NCBI GenBank assembly: GCA_900323505.1
Contig: OOIN01000033.1
Span: forward strand, 1 to 64,000
DNA length: 64,000 bases
Direction of reading: 5' to 3'
DNA from: Ustilago trichophora
Taxonomy: Eukaryota > Basidiomycota > Ustilaginomycetes > Ustilaginales > Ustilaginaceae
The notes beneath the pieces were generated by a model. It had not been told where the DNA came from, did no database searches, and worked only from the letters and a program-made list of their open reading frames with translations. A program made the translations under genes and the position numbers. Numbering within the stretch: the first letter of the stretch is position 1; each line of letters opens with the position of its first letter. Of the stretch, positions 32,344 to 43,214 are shown piece by piece.

Positions 32344-33672
32344 TTACAGCAAGTCAAAAATGTCCTGCTTCTTGTTCTGCTGAGCTGCAGGTTGTGCCGA
32401 GTTGGAAGACTGCGAAGCAAACAATGCGCTCGAGCTCTGGTTCTTGGCCATCTCGGCCATCGACATCTTCTGCTTTCCTGCAGCGTTGCTCGACTTGCCC
32501 GAGGAAGCAGCCCAGAGATCGTCAAAGTTGAAGGACGAGTTGGTCGAGGCTGCGGGACGCGATGTGGTGGCAGGGGTAGAAGCTTGCGAAGTCTGCGATG
32601 GCGACATGACGCCACTGGAAGCGGATTTCGGGGCGGCTGGTGCCGAGTCGAAAAAGTCAAACGAGGCAGCTTGGGGCTTGACAGCTGGAGCAGCAGCAGG
32701 TTTGGCGGGAGCAGCAGTTGCAGGCGCAGCTTGGAAGTCATCAAAGTCGTCACCGAATGCGTCGTTAGCGTCGACGCCACCAGAGGCGGGCTGAGCGGCT
32801 GGAGCCGAAGCTGCTGGGACAGGGCCGGCAGGCTCATCATCGTCGTCAAAGCTGAAGAGGTCAGCAACCTTGGGAGCCTCCTTCTGAGGTGGGGCTGCCT
32901 GCGAGCTGCGCGAGCCTCCAGCACGCGTCGTGCTCGAGCTTGGCCTTGGTCGATCAGCGGGCGTTTCCTCGTAGTCACCGGCATCGTACTCCTCGAAGCT
33001 CTCACGAGCAGCAGCACCACTACTTCCGCCACCGCCAGCCCCACCGCTGAAGCCACCAGCGCCGGAAGCAGCTCCTCCGCCAGCCCAGTAGCTGTCGCTG
33101 CCAAATCCTCCGTATCGACCTGTGCCGCTGCCGGGAACAAACTCGCCATTGCCTCCACCAGTGTACTTGGACTTGTTGCTGCGAGCCTTCCTTCTCTCCT
33201 GTCGGATACGATCTACATCAGAAAGCAGCTCTGCAAGTTCTTTGGCACGGTTGCGCACATTGATACCCTGGTCCTTTCCCTTCTCGTCAATGTAGTGGAA
33301 GTTGCGCAGAATTTTGATGGTGGCGAGATGGGAACGAGCGTCATCGACAACGCGTTCCGAGCCGTGTTTGACTAGGTATTCAAGCAGCTGCAGAGCCTTG
33401 TAGATCTGACGCCATTCACGCGCCTCCTTCTCCATAAAGCGGCGGTAGATGGTGGGCATGATCTCGTTGAAATCCTGGAAGTTGTTGGTGGCCTGGGCGA
33501 TCTCCTGCATGAGGGTAGAGCTGGCGCCCCATGGATCATCGTTGGTGGCTTCATCAACTTTGGCCTCGATCTCGCTGATGTTGAGCGCATAATTTCTGGC
33601 TGAGCGGTAGAGCGACTTGACGTCGTACATGGTCAGGTTGGCAAGCTTGTTGCCGATGTCATCAAAATCCAT
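32344..33672 (-). CDS. ENT3: ENTH-domain epsin, Ent3/epsinR type
   Basis: About 442 residues from the ATG at 33672. The frame is open upstream to 33732 but without another ATG, and a CTCACAG just before the ATG suggests a 5'-UTR intron. Residues 1-150 form an ENTH domain: NYALNISEIEAKVDEATNDD, WGASSTLMQEIAQATNNF, WRQIYKALQLLEYLVKHGSE and DEKGKDQGINVRNRAKEL. It resembles yeast Ent3 and human epsinR/CLINT1 more than endocytic Ent1/2: no ubiquitin-interacting motif is visible, and the tail carries an acidic-Phe motif (AFGDDFDDFQ) of the kind bound by GGA and AP-1 ear domains. The Gly-rich and Ala/Ser-rich tail ends IFDLL. Expected role: clathrin-coat adaptor binding phosphoinositides and SNAREs at the trans-Golgi/endosome. 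Confidence 0.9.
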   Translation of the reverse strand: MDFDDIGNKLANLTMYDVKSLYRSARNYALNISEIEAKVDEATNDDPWGASSTLMQEIAQATNNFQDFNEIMPTIYRRFMEKEAREWRQIYKALQLLEYLVKHGSERVVDDARSHLATIKILRNFHYIDEKGKDQGINVRNRAKELAELLSDVDRIRQERRKARSNKSKYTGGGNGEFVPGSGTGRYGGFGSDSYWAGGGAASGAGGFSGGAGGGGSSGAAARESFEEYDAGDYEETPADRPRPSSSTTRAGGSRSSQAAPPQKEAPKVADLFSFDDDDEPAGPVPAASAPAAQPASGGVDANDAFGDDFDDFQAAPATAAPAKPAAAPAVKPQAASFDFFDSAPAAPKSASSGVMSPSQTSQASTPATTSRPAASTNSSFNFDDLWAASSGKSSNAAGKQKMSMAEMAKNQSSSALFASQSSNSAQPAAQQNKKQDIFDLL

Positions 33673-34458
33673 CTTGTGCTGTGAGCAACGCTTGCGCGCA
33701 AGAATACGAGAAGCAGATGGGGTTGGGAGCAAGACTAGGTGGAAGTCGAAACGTGCACTGCAAAACGAAGAACAAGTGCGGGTCAGGAAGATGAGGGTGG
33801 TGTATCGATGTGGAAGAAGTCGAGATGGTCGGAATAGAGTTGGAACTGTTCTTTAGTCTCTCACACAGCGAGTCGCAGCGTGTTACTTTGCTAACTGTTC
33901 CCGTTGCGTGTGGCTCGTTCGCTGCTGCACGCTGTGCTGGCTCGAACTGAGGCAGATCATCACAGACTTATTTCACTGTGTCGTGTACTGTACTGTACAG
34001 TACTGTATTTCCGGAAATTCTCAACTCCACGCACTGGCCTAAACGCAATTCCATCTTGGCACTCGAGCTAACTATCCATCCTTTCTCATCACTGTCGACT
34101 CTTGAGAAAGAAGCCCAACAGTATCGACAACCGAGTTGCAGCAGATGTTCATCGGCTGAAGAACTGATTGACTTCTTCCGTCTTCAGCCGCAGCCGAACG
34201 ATGATGCTGCTCAGCCTAGAAGCGTGCTAGACTAGAACCAGCAGGCTGCTTCCAAGCCGATTATGCGAGGAAGGTCAACAAACGAATCGTCACTACATCA
34301 AGGCGAGCTGGGAAAGGGTTGAGATTCAGAGGAAGCGGTATCTTCCGCACAAAAAAGCGATGACGTCTAGTGTCAGAAATACAAGGCCAAAGAGACCGAG
34401 TTGTAAAGAGAATATTTACGGGAGCGAACCAATGACCACTTCCTTGTGTGGGACTGAT
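33673..34458. other. Intergenic region upstream of ENT3
   Basis: 786 bp between the 3' end of MAS1 and the epsin start (both -). Contains a TACTG/CAGTA palindromic array at 33984-34008. ORF 33978-34235 (+) runs through the array and has no domain. Confidence 0.55.
33984..34008. repeat. TACTG/CAGTA palindromic array
   Basis: TACTG units followed by CAGTA then TACTG again, so the block contains the perfect palindrome TACTGTACAGTA. Confidence 0.8.
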
Positions 34459-36292
34459 TTACCAGATCATGCTGCTGAGGTCGGATCGGATTCGGTTGTA
34501 GTCGAGGATACCCTCGACCTGGCCGTGTGCGGCAAGGGCAAAGTCGGCATCCCACAGGTAGGTGCGGGCGACGCGCTGAATGTCCTGGACGCCGATCGAG
34601 TCGATGGCGGCCTGGATCTCCTGTGGCGTGTATCGCTTGCCGGCGGTGACGAGCTGTCGTCCAATGTCCTCGGCAATAGCAGTGGTGCCGTCAAGACCAA
34701 GCAACAAGCTGGCCTTGAGCTGAGCCTTGGCACGCTCCACCTCACCCTCGGTGGGAGCAGTGCTCATTCGCTGCCATTCACGAAGAGTAAAGTGGATCAG
34801 GTCGTCGAGCTGCAGGAAGTTCTCGGAAACCATGTAGACACCCCAAAGACCAGTGTCCGAGTACGAGGTGGAGAAGTGCATGAACGAGTTGGCGAGGTTG
34901 TTGGACGAGACAATGTGCGAGAGACGCGACGAGAGCAAAGGGCTCGATCCGAGCGATCGGTCCCAGTTGCCCATGATGCTCTGGAGGACGAGCATGGGGA
35001 AGTAATCGGGCGACTTCCACGAGACACCCTCAACGGCGAGCGCAAAGTTGCAGGTAGGCGAGGTGTCGTCACGGATTCGCACCTCGGAACCAACAAAGCT
35101 GGTCTTGGGCGACGAGGACTGGCCGAGCTTGATGGGGCTCTGGCTGACGGGGAGGCTGCCAAAGTGCTGCTCGGCGAGCTTGACGAGCGACTCGTGCTCG
35201 ATGCCACCAGCGCCGACAAGGACCATGCGGTCAGCGGTGTAGTTGGTCTTGATGTACTCGGCAAGATCCTCGCGCTTGATCGAGAGGATGTTCTTCTTGG
35301 GCCCGAGGATGGTGCGGCCAAGAGGCTGTCCCTGGAAGGCAACCGAGTGAAGGTGGTCGAAGACCACCTCTTCCTTGAGCTTGTCAACTTCCTCCTGCTC
35401 GCGGAGGATCACATCGCGCTCGCGCTCGATGGCCGAGTTCTCAAGCTTGGAGTTTTGCAGAATGTCCGAGATGATGTCGACGGCCTTGTCAACGTCCTTG
35501 CGGAAGGCCTTGGCGTAGTAGACGGTCTGTTCGCGAGAGGTGTAAGCGTTGAGGTGGGCACCGAGGTTCTCGACCTCGAGCTCAAGAGCGTGCTGGGATC
35601 GCTTGCCGGTTCCTGCAGGGCGGTGAGCGAAAGGCGGAAGATATGCATGGCGGGATGGCAGGAAAAGCAGAAGGCAAAAGGTCAGTCACGACGTGTCGAT
35701 GTAAAATGGGCGCTACCACATTGCGCTCGTTCATCATAGCGACGCTCAGCAATGATTGGCAGACGGTTGACTCTGTTCTCTCTCGTGATTCCATTGCTGC
35801 ACTTGCTCGCTGTTGATGTTGGCTCCTATCGAAATGATAAAGGGCTGGTGCGTACGGCCATGTCGTGCTTGCCGATTGGCGAGTGGATCAGCGGCACGAG
35901 AAGAGTGGTTGATCAAGATACGTGCAGTGTGCTCGTATCGATGCTAGTCTGCGAAACATTGGTTCGGAAAGGCTGATATGGCGTGATATGATCGAGGCGG
36001 CGGCATACGTACCCTTGAAAGCCATGTGCTCGAGGAAGTGGGCGGTACCGTTGGTGCGATCTGTCTCGGCGCGGGAACCGGCATCGATCCAAACACCAAC
36101 AGTGGCGGTCTGAGCCGAGGGGTTGGACTCGGTGGCGACGGTAAGGCCGTTGGAGAGGGTGGTGGTCTGGGTAATGGGCTGACGAGAGACGGCGGTGGCC
36201 AGGTTGCGAAGGTTGAAGGTAGCGGTGGTAGCCGGAACCTTGTGGGCTCGGGCGAGCCTCAACGAGGACTGTGCGAAGAGACGAGCAGCCAT
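34459..36292 (-). CDS. MAS1: Mitochondrial processing peptidase, beta subunit
   Basis: Two exons, 36013-36292 and 34459-35612, separated by a 400-bp intron (GTACGT donor, CCTGCAG acceptor), giving 477 residues. The N-terminus [18 protein letters not shown] is Arg-rich and amphipathic, a classic matrix-targeting sequence. The M16 zinc-binding motif HFLEH in [13 protein letters not shown] identifies the catalytic beta subunit. The splice join gives [20 protein letters not shown], continuous with the family, and [16 protein letters not shown] follows. The C-terminal half contains the second M16 domain ([20 protein letters not shown]) and ends in SSMIW. With the alpha subunit it removes presequences from imported mitochondrial proteins in the matrix. 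The long intron is unusual for this window. Confidence 0.95.
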
Positions 36293-36449
36293 GATGACGG
36301 AGGCTGTACGACAGAAACGAGGTGAGGTGAGGTGAGGTGAAGACGAAGAGGGGAAAGTGATGGTGAGTAGAAGATTGCGACGACGATGAAGCGACCCAGC
36401 ACGCTCCATTCGGAGCTTCGCAGCCAAGCCAGAGCGACGAGGGTTTGGG

Positions 36450-36504
36450 AGGCTGCCTGGCTGCCTGCCTGCCTCGCTGCCTCGCTGCCTCGCTGCCTCA
36501 CTGC
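36450..36504. repeat. (CTGCCTCG)n / (CTGC)n repeat
   Basis: Consecutive GCTGCCTG and CGCTGCCT units over 55 bp, about 160-210 bp upstream of the MAS1 ATG. Confidence 0.8.
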
Positions 36505-36579
36505 GACTCGAGTGATTTCAAAAGATTCCTTTCCTTCCTTCTCTTCTCAACTGTCAACGGCCGAGAGAGCTCGATAGGG

Positions 36580-36604
36580 TGACTGACTGACTGACTGACT
36601 GACC
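36580..36604. repeat. (GACT)n microsatellite
   Basis: Six GACT tetramers in a row between the MAS1 and TRM82 promoters. Confidence 0.85.
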
Positions 36605-37165
36605 ATTTTCAGAGACTTGATTGGTGAGCTTGGTTTGGTGTGTGTTGTAATGAAATGAGCAAACTCGCTTTGTATTGACTCAACCCTTCTTGAGTAATGA
36701 TTCTACCAAATTTGTTCGTCAGTCTCCTGCAGTGAATACAGTGAACATGGATTTGTGGTTGTTGGCTTTTGAAATACAGTTGGACTCGGAAAAATGGGAA
36801 AAAGAAAGGCCTTGTTCCGGAGAGGCCCGTGTCAGAGAGGAATTCTCGAAAACAAAGACGGCTCAGCTCAGCGCGCAATGGCCAAAATTGGTTTTGTGAT
36901 CGATTTGACCCGACATAGCAAAACACTGGACATCCAACAAGCTTCTTCTATTCGTGCGAGTCGCTGCTGCATAGCAATCCAAAATGCATAGAAACAAGGT
37001 TTTTTTTTTTTTTAAGCAACACAATGCTGTGGGGTGGAGGTTTTGGAAGAAATCATTTCTGCAACACATGTACGAAGAACTTGTTGTGACCCCTCTCACA
37101 CTGAACCATAGCGTAGTGATTACCCTTTCTTCTACCACATCATTCAGCTAGAGACTTCAGACAAC

Positions 37166-39003
37166 ATGGCCGAAGCAGGTCCATCCACAGCCACAATGGC
37201 AAGTGCGCCTTTCCACCATGTTGCTGCCGCCCATCACTCGGACCTCTCGGTCTTTCTTTCGGCAAACTCGATTCAGCTCGTCGATGGCCAGTCGGACGGC
37301 AGCTTTGCGACGTACGCCATGCCTACCACAGTCTTTGTACCGCAGCCAACCCTTCCCGACCAATCTGATGCAGCACGTTACGCCGAACAGCCTCACATCA
37401 GTTTCGCACGTCTCGCCAGCTTTTCGCACAGCGATCAATTCCTCGCACTCACTGGAGACGACAAGGTGCTTCGTGTCTGGAAACTCGGACGCTCGTCGAC
37501 GGGCAAGATCACTGGATTCGAGTTTGGCAAGGAGACTGTGATCAAGCTTTTGCCCAAGCGAGCTGCCATCTTGCACTGGATGCCACCAAGTGACGCTTTC
37601 CCCGCTGGATCCGAAGAGCTCATTTGCATCGATCGATTCGGCGATGTTCGCAGCTTTATCGTCAACGAGAACGACGTACGAACGCTACCATCTGCCTCTG
37701 CAGATGCTACCGCAAAACAAGCTCAGGTCGACGAGCAGGATCAGATGGACTCGCCAGACGACCCTTCCATGCAGATCCTCTTGGGCCACGTCAGTATGAT
37801 CACCAGTCTCGCCTTCATCCCCTCAGCAAAGCGCAACGCTCCGCCCGCTTATATCATCACGGGCGACCGCGACGAGCACATCCGTATTTCCAGATGGGGA
37901 CAGAATCGTTTGGCGTACGTCATCGACCGATATCTGATGGGATCAGAGGCATTCGTTGGAGCCCTTGCTGTCGTATCTGATGCCGAGGGCAAGCTACGTC
38001 TCGTCAGCTCCGACGGTGGCCACGCATTGAGAGTCTGGGCCTTGCCGCAGCCTGGTGCGGCCCCAAAAACGGACACGTTGTCAGACAACGCATGCCTGTC
38101 CATCAACCAACTGAGTGCCGCTCTGGCACCTTACGTCCTCGCTCGTGACCGCGAGGAGAGAAAGAGGGAGTCAAAGGCACTCCAAGCCTCGAGCAAGCGC
38201 AACAAAGCTGTCAAGCGCAAACAGGCCGGAGATGGCAAGCCAGACGATCAACCCGAGCCCAAGCCACTTGCCGTGCAGTACGCCAAGGAAAGCAAGCCAG
38301 TCATTGTCATTAGCGATCTGATTTCCTTCAAGGATGCGCAAGAAACACCAATGATCTTGGTAGTCGTCGAGGGTGCTACCGCCTTCTTCCATGTGCCTCT
38401 GAGCGCTTTGCTGGCGCCTTTGACATGCGACGACAAGGTGCGCGACATTTCGGAACAGATCCGAGTGACTCGGACTTGCGTTCCGATCTTGCATCTCACT
38501 CTCGTCCAGCGTCAAGGCACTTCTGTCATCGCCACTTTCGACACTCGTCCGGAATTCCGCCCAGAAGAACCGACAGACAGTGACAATGTCGAAGCTGGCG
38601 TATTCACGCTAAATGAATCTGGCGACTTTGAGCGACAAGCATCTCCAGGTCTCGTTGCAGCACTTGTAAAGCCCGCCACAACCGAATCCGAGACATCGCG
38701 AGCCATGTTGGTTGAGTCGATCGTCGACCATCTCAGCTTGTACCCATCACTTACCACTTGGCCTAAGATCGAGGTGCCGTCATCGGCCGAGATCATTGCA
38801 ACCAGATCATCACGCAAGGGACGCTTTAATCATCCTCTCGACACATCTCTCATCGGTGTCGCGCAGGTCGATCAGACAAAGCCGTCGAATGCTTCCTCGA
38901 ATCCCGAGGGAGATGTCGAGCAGCGCACAAAGCTCGTCAAGACCATGCAGGGTGGCAAGCGGGAACGCGGTCGAGAACGCAATCGAGAAGCAATTCGTCT
39001 GGC

Positions 39004-39035
<32 letters not shown>

Positions 39036-39061
39036 AGGCACAGGAGCAGGGCCAACAATAA
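37166..39061 (+). CDS. TRM82: tRNA (guanine-N7-)-methyltransferase non-catalytic subunit (Trm82/WDR4)
   Basis: Single-exon ORF of 631 residues. WD-repeat protein with Trm82/WDR4 landmarks: FLALTGDDKVLRVWKLG, LLGHVSMITSLAF and IITGDRDEHIRISRW (the yeast equivalent reads SDRDEHIKIS), then DRYLMGSEAFVGALAVV. It forms the beta-propeller partner of the methyltransferase Trm8, which makes m7G46 in tRNA variable loops. The protein is longer than yeast Trm82 because of Lys-rich and acidic insertions (about 330-380) and a C-terminal tail ending in a tandem AQEQ repeat. That repeat comes from four 12-bp units (39001-39050) and is likely length-variable. A second ATG 10 codons downstream (MASAP) is an alternative start. 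Confidence 0.92.
39001..39050. repeat. 12-bp coding minisatellite in TRM82
   Basis: Four copies of a GCGCAGGAGCAG-type unit encode the (AQEQ)n tail of Trm82 just before its stop codon. Confidence 0.85.
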
Positions 39062-40074
39062 CTCTATCTTATAACGTAGATGCTTGTAGTACCGACGCAG
39101 CTCTAGTACCGACACATTTCCGTATCACACCACTAATTCATGAGGGAGCAAGGATTGTGGATTCGAAACATTCATTCATTCGAGAGGCTTGTGTGAGTTA
39201 TCCCTAGACCCAGTCTGGCACCTTCAAAGTGGATCATCATGATCGCCTCGAGTTGAAGACACACAAGCATGTTGTGCAGCTCAATATCTGGATGGATGAT
39301 GCCTGTTTGGAACAGGGCCTTGTTGGCCTAGTAGTGCAGTCTATCGACACGCAGGGAAAAATTTCGTAATGGTCATGTCGCCTGCGTTCATCTATCCGCC
39401 CATTGTGCAGTCTCTGTGCACAGAGACCTGTATACTGACGTTATCATGTCCTTGGCATGTTGGCATCCATCTTTGTCACTATCATGTCTTGAGAAGATGC
39501 CATTCGTATGGAGCCTCGAGCGCGCCTAGGCTCTACGATTCAGGTTGAAGACGCCAAGTCTCCGTCTGCTGCGATTCAACTTCGCCTCGATCGGGTAACC
39601 ACCTTCCATGCCTTCGCGCAACCATCCATCTCTTTGTCGACCTTCTCTCCTCATAGTCACTGCAACAAATGTCTAACATGTCTTGCAATCCCTATCACTC
39701 TCAAGAGAGACGTCGTGACCTTGGTTGTATGGCTATCGTTGCGCGCATTTTTCCTCATTGCAATTGTTCACGCATGTCACGAGAGTAGATCGTTGCTGTG
39801 TCTGAATCAGCTTCGCACTAGTTCTCTCGCGCACCTCGGCGTCGATACGCATCGATCGGGTCTAGCGGGCAATTGATAGAAACAAAGAATGCTATACTTG
39901 ATGCAGGGAACAGATACACGAAAACATGGTCGACGTCTCGAGCCGCAAGCGCTGAAAAGCGCGCGAGAGGGGAGACGCCTTAAAATTCGCCCTGGATTCG
40001 CAAACGTGGTCGCAAGGGGCCGAAAAGGTTAGGCATACATAAAAAAGGTAAGCAGCTGAAACCCATCTCTGCTG
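39062..40074. other. Convergent intergenic region
   Basis: About 1 kb between the 3' ends of TRM82 (+) and the RRM/EF-hand ORF (-). ORF 39508-39876 (+) has no domain. No repeats of note. Confidence 0.5.
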
Positions 40075-41363
40075 TCACAAATCGCTCGGTCCGGGCCTAA
40101 GACTTACAAAGTAGGACTGCTTCTTGACGCGGAACTGTTTTTGCAAAGGAGGATACTGTTCGTGGTTAGAACAGATTGATTCGTCATCGGGATGGCCGAG
40201 TTAGATGTATGACGAGACAATCGCATACTCACCTTGTATGGGGCGCCCTTTCGCATGCGGTCGCTGTCGTCCTTGGGGTATGCAAAGCCCTTTTCACCCT
40301 GGCCGTACGAGGGTCGTCGCGAGGCTTCGTGCTTGGCAGCGGCAAGACGTTGCTTTCGGCCTTCTTCGGTCTCGCCTGGCACACGATCAGCCACACCATG
40401 AGGGAGACGCTCGCTGGACTGGTCGGCAGCCGGCGCCTTGGCAGCGTTTACATTGGCAGGCGGGTGGGCGGGACGACCGGCGTTGTCAACTTCGACGTCC
40501 TGGAAGACCATCTGCTCCTCTTTGACGACGTGCGTACCCGAGGGAGTCCGGAAGACATGCTGAGACGCTTCGGCTTCACGCACAGCGTTGCCGAGCTGAG
40601 CCTCATCATGCTCCTTCTGCGCCTTCTTTTGCTCCTCGGGGGTCAGCTGCTGGTCGTAGGGCGATACGTACTTCTCACCGCGAGCGGCCGCCTCCTTCTT
40701 GAGGCGCTCGTCCTCCTCGATGGTGGGCAGACCCTCAGCCTTGCGCTCACGTCGCTCCTCTTCCTGCTCGATCTTTTCGTGGTGGGCAAAGTGCTCAATG
40801 TCCTCCTTGTGGTTGTAGGCCTCGTCAGTCTGGGTCTCGGGTGTGTTGTGGTAGAGCTCTTCATGGTGGACAAAGAACTCGGACTCTTCATCGTAGTGGT
40901 GTCCGAGACTGCCGATGTTGTACTCTGGGAAGATGGGAAGACCGTTGGGACCAGCATCGATGAACTCCTTTTTGGTGATCAGGTCGTCACCGTTGGTGTC
41001 CATGGCACGGAGCACGGCGCCGACGATTTTGTCGGCCTTTTCGTCGTGTACTTCAGCCGTCTTGGAGTGCTTTTTGGACTCAGAGTGGTGTACGCCGTAG
41101 ATGGCCTCGATTTCGGCTCGGTCGAGCACGCCATTGCGGTCGAGATCGTGGAGCGCAAAGGCACTGCCGAGGTTGAAGGCGTTGATGTGGTGCTCGGTGC
41201 GCATGTGCCTCTGGATGTAGCTCTCGTGCTCAATGTCGGTGGGCGAGAAGCCAGCTACCTCTGCGGGCTCGTTGGAGATGCCGTCGTGGCTGTGGGCAGC
41301 GACAGCGTTGAGCGAGAGGGTCGAGAAGAGCACCAGGCCAAGGACGAGCCAGGAGACGCTCAT
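40075..41363 (-). CDS. EF-hand secretory-pathway protein (Ssp120/nucleobindin-like); possible separate gene
   Basis: Downstream unit of the composite ORF read from the internal ATG at 41363: exons 40233-41363 and 40075-40155, 403 residues. The start gives a signal peptide (MSVSWLVLGLVLFSTLSLNA, cleavage near VAA-HS). Two EF-hand loops follow: DLDRNGVLDRAEI and DTNGDDLITKKEF. After them come His/Glu-rich charged segments and a long coiled-coil-like stretch (HHEKIEQEEERRERKAEG). The layout matches yeast Ssp120, a lumenal Ca2+-binding partner of the Emp47 cargo receptor, and resembles nucleobindins. The final exon is short; a GTAAGT inside it could be a further donor, so the extreme C-terminus is uncertain. 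A secreted or ER/Golgi-lumenal product makes sense only if translation starts here or the fusion is inserted in the membrane. Confidence 0.75.
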
Positions 41364-42314
41364 CTGCTTGGCACCGGTCGAAGGAGTGGGCGCAGAAGTG
41401 CCGGCGGCGCCCGAAGGTCCACGCTGCTTCTTCTTTTCTGCGATGCGCTTGGCCTCGTCGTGCACATCGGTGACGGTCTTGGAGGTCTTGGAGTAAAAGT
41501 CGTGGATCTTTGGATGGTTGGCGAAGGCGTTGTAATATTCGCTGAGCTTAGTCCAGACGAGATCGGTCTTGGACTTGACCTCGGGCTTGTCGAGCACGGC
41601 TTGAGCGCGCTGCTGGAGGTTACGGGTGAAAGAAGGGTCCTGGTTATCGGCACCAGTGGCTGGTGTGGTATCAGGGACTGTGGTGGTGGTCTTGGGGCCT
41701 TGAGAGGAAGCATCCTCGCCGGGAACGGGCATGGCAGCTGCCACCTTTTCGGTGGCCGATGAGAGCGCTGCAGGGCCGCTAGGACTGTGTTCGGTCCTGT
41801 TGGTGGTAGTAGAGGTTGAAGGAGCCGCCTTTTCGAGACGTTGGCCGAGAGATCGGTCAAGCTGGGAAAGGTAGCCCTTGAACTTGGTGGAGAGGCCGTG
41901 CTTGCTGTCGAGCTCGATGGCACGCTTTGTGATCTCGTCTGAGATGGTGTAGCCGTGAGCGAGGTATTCGGCAACGATGGCTGTCTTGGGCTTGTCCTCC
42001 TGTCCGACGGGCTGGGCATCGTCGTTGTGTGCGGCGGTGGCAGCAGTGGCACTAGCGGCGGCAGCAGCATCGCCAGCGAGCGCGACAGAGAGAGTGGCAC
42101 CATCGAGCGAGCTGCCGTGGAGCATGACAGCGGTGCTAGCAGCGCTAGGTTTAGCAAACTCGATGACGGCCTTTTGGTGGGCAGCGCCGTCGTCGGTGAG
42201 GTCGAGATTTGTGATGGAGCCGCAGAAGCTGAAAAAGTCGTCGACCTGCTTCTTGGCGGTTGACTTGTTGATGCCGGTGACGACGACGATGGACGCCGGA
42301 GCGGAGGAAGCCAT
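40075..42314 (-). CDS. Composite ORF: Vip1-type RRM protein joined in frame to EF-hand secretory protein
   Basis: A continuous frame runs from the ATG at 42314 to a GTGAGT donor at 40232. After a 77-bp intron (acceptor CGAACAG) a last exon 40075-40155 ends at TGA, giving about 720 residues. Residues 1-75 are an RRM-like fold (SIVVVTGINKSTAKKQVDDF). An Ala/Thr-rich linker and the segment KTDLVWTKLSEYYNAFANHP (about 255-300) are typical of fission-yeast Vip1-like RNA-binding proteins, which normally end shortly afterwards. Here no stop intervenes: after a Pro/Ser/Gly stretch the frame enters MSVSWLVLGLVLFSTLSLNA, a textbook signal peptide, then an EF-hand protein. Either this is one fused protein with an internal hydrophobic helix, or two genes overlap and the boundary is hidden in splicing or transcript ends. 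I see no consensus splice donor near the boundary. Confidence 0.7.
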
Positions 42315-42612
42315 GGTGGACTCTGTGTGATGAGGAGAGATATGCGAGTGCGATGAATGTGGTGGTAAGACGAGAAGAAAGAGGACAAGGCCAGCTTGCA
42401 CCGCTCTTTGGTGATGAATGGGTCGGCGCGGTCGAGCCTGTCAACCTTGTTTGCGAGAAGAGAGAGAGTGTGGGTGAGGGAGACTCGGTGGGATAGGCAC
42501 GAGCTGAAAAGTAGTGACAAAGGGAGGATGGTGGTGGGGACAAAGCCTGCAGTCAAAGTGTAGAGTTGCAATCTTTGGTGGGGAGGGTCGAGTGCTCCTG
42601 AGCGAGGTCATT

Positions 42613-42651
42613 GTGTACTGTACGTACTGTACTGTACTGTACTGTACTGTA
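42613..42651. repeat. TACTG pentamer array
   Basis: About seven TACTG units, one interrupted by CG. It sits about 300 bp upstream of the RRM/EF-hand ORF start. Confidence 0.85.
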
Positions 42652-42753
42652 TCTGCAGTTGAATTTCCAAGAAGCTTTCGTGTCGCACTTTACCTGGACC
42701 AACGTCTGAGCGTTTCGCTGTCACTTTTTCCACTCGACTCGCGTTGCACAGAA

Positions 42754-42782
42754 GTGTGTGTGCGTGTGTGTGTGTGTGTGTT
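42754..42782. repeat. (GT)n microsatellite
   Basis: GT dinucleotides with one C interruption. Another GT run lies at 44443-44462. Confidence 0.85.
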
Positions 42783-43172
42783 ACTTGCAGGGTCCCCTTC
42801 TTGCATCACAGCCTCACAACCGTGTCCCTCTTATTTGTTCTTCTAGCCCTGAGCTTATCGACTCAAGTCTCTTGTTGCTCATAGCATCACTTAGAGAGAT
42901 GTCTCTGTTTCAGTCATGCAAAGAGCTGTACAAGCAGATGCCCGAGCATCGAGGTCAAGTGTGGGTTGCGAGAGTTGAGCCATGTCACACATTCAAGAAA
43001 ACGCACAGATCTTGGTCCGCTCGTGCGAGACCTTTTTATGCAGCATGTTAGGATTTCAAGATACTTACATCAGCAATTCCTAGATCTTCTGATTGTCACA
43101 TTCTAAAAGAGAGAAAATCTTGTAAGATGGCGGGAAAACAAGAGCCTTCGGATAATCTCCATGCCAATCTCG

Positions 43173-43214
43173 TATACTGTAGTACTGTACTGTACTGTAC
43201 TGTACAGTACTGTA
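43173..43214. repeat. TACTG/CAGTA palindromic array
   Basis: Longest member of the family in the window: six or so TACTG units, then a switch to CAGTA, then TACTG again, producing a potential self-pairing block. Confidence 0.85.

Larger units (their letters stand above)
36293..37165. other. Divergent intergenic region (MAS1 / TRM82)
   Basis: 873 bp between the starts of MAS1 (-) and TRM82 (+), so it holds both promoters. It contains three simple repeats: GGTGA pentamers (36319-36341), GCTGCCT-type heptamers (36450-36504) and GACT tetramers (36580-36604). A T run occurs at about 37003-37014. No gene seen. Confidence 0.6.

Noticed and set aside
34360..35739. 459-codon ORF on the + strand antisense to MAS1
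   Set aside because: A shadow ORF driven by codon bias; it runs through the MAS1 exon and part of its intron.
40176..41762. 528-codon ORF on the + strand antisense to the RRM/EF-hand ORF
   Set aside because: A hydrophobic Val/Leu-rich shadow with no family features.
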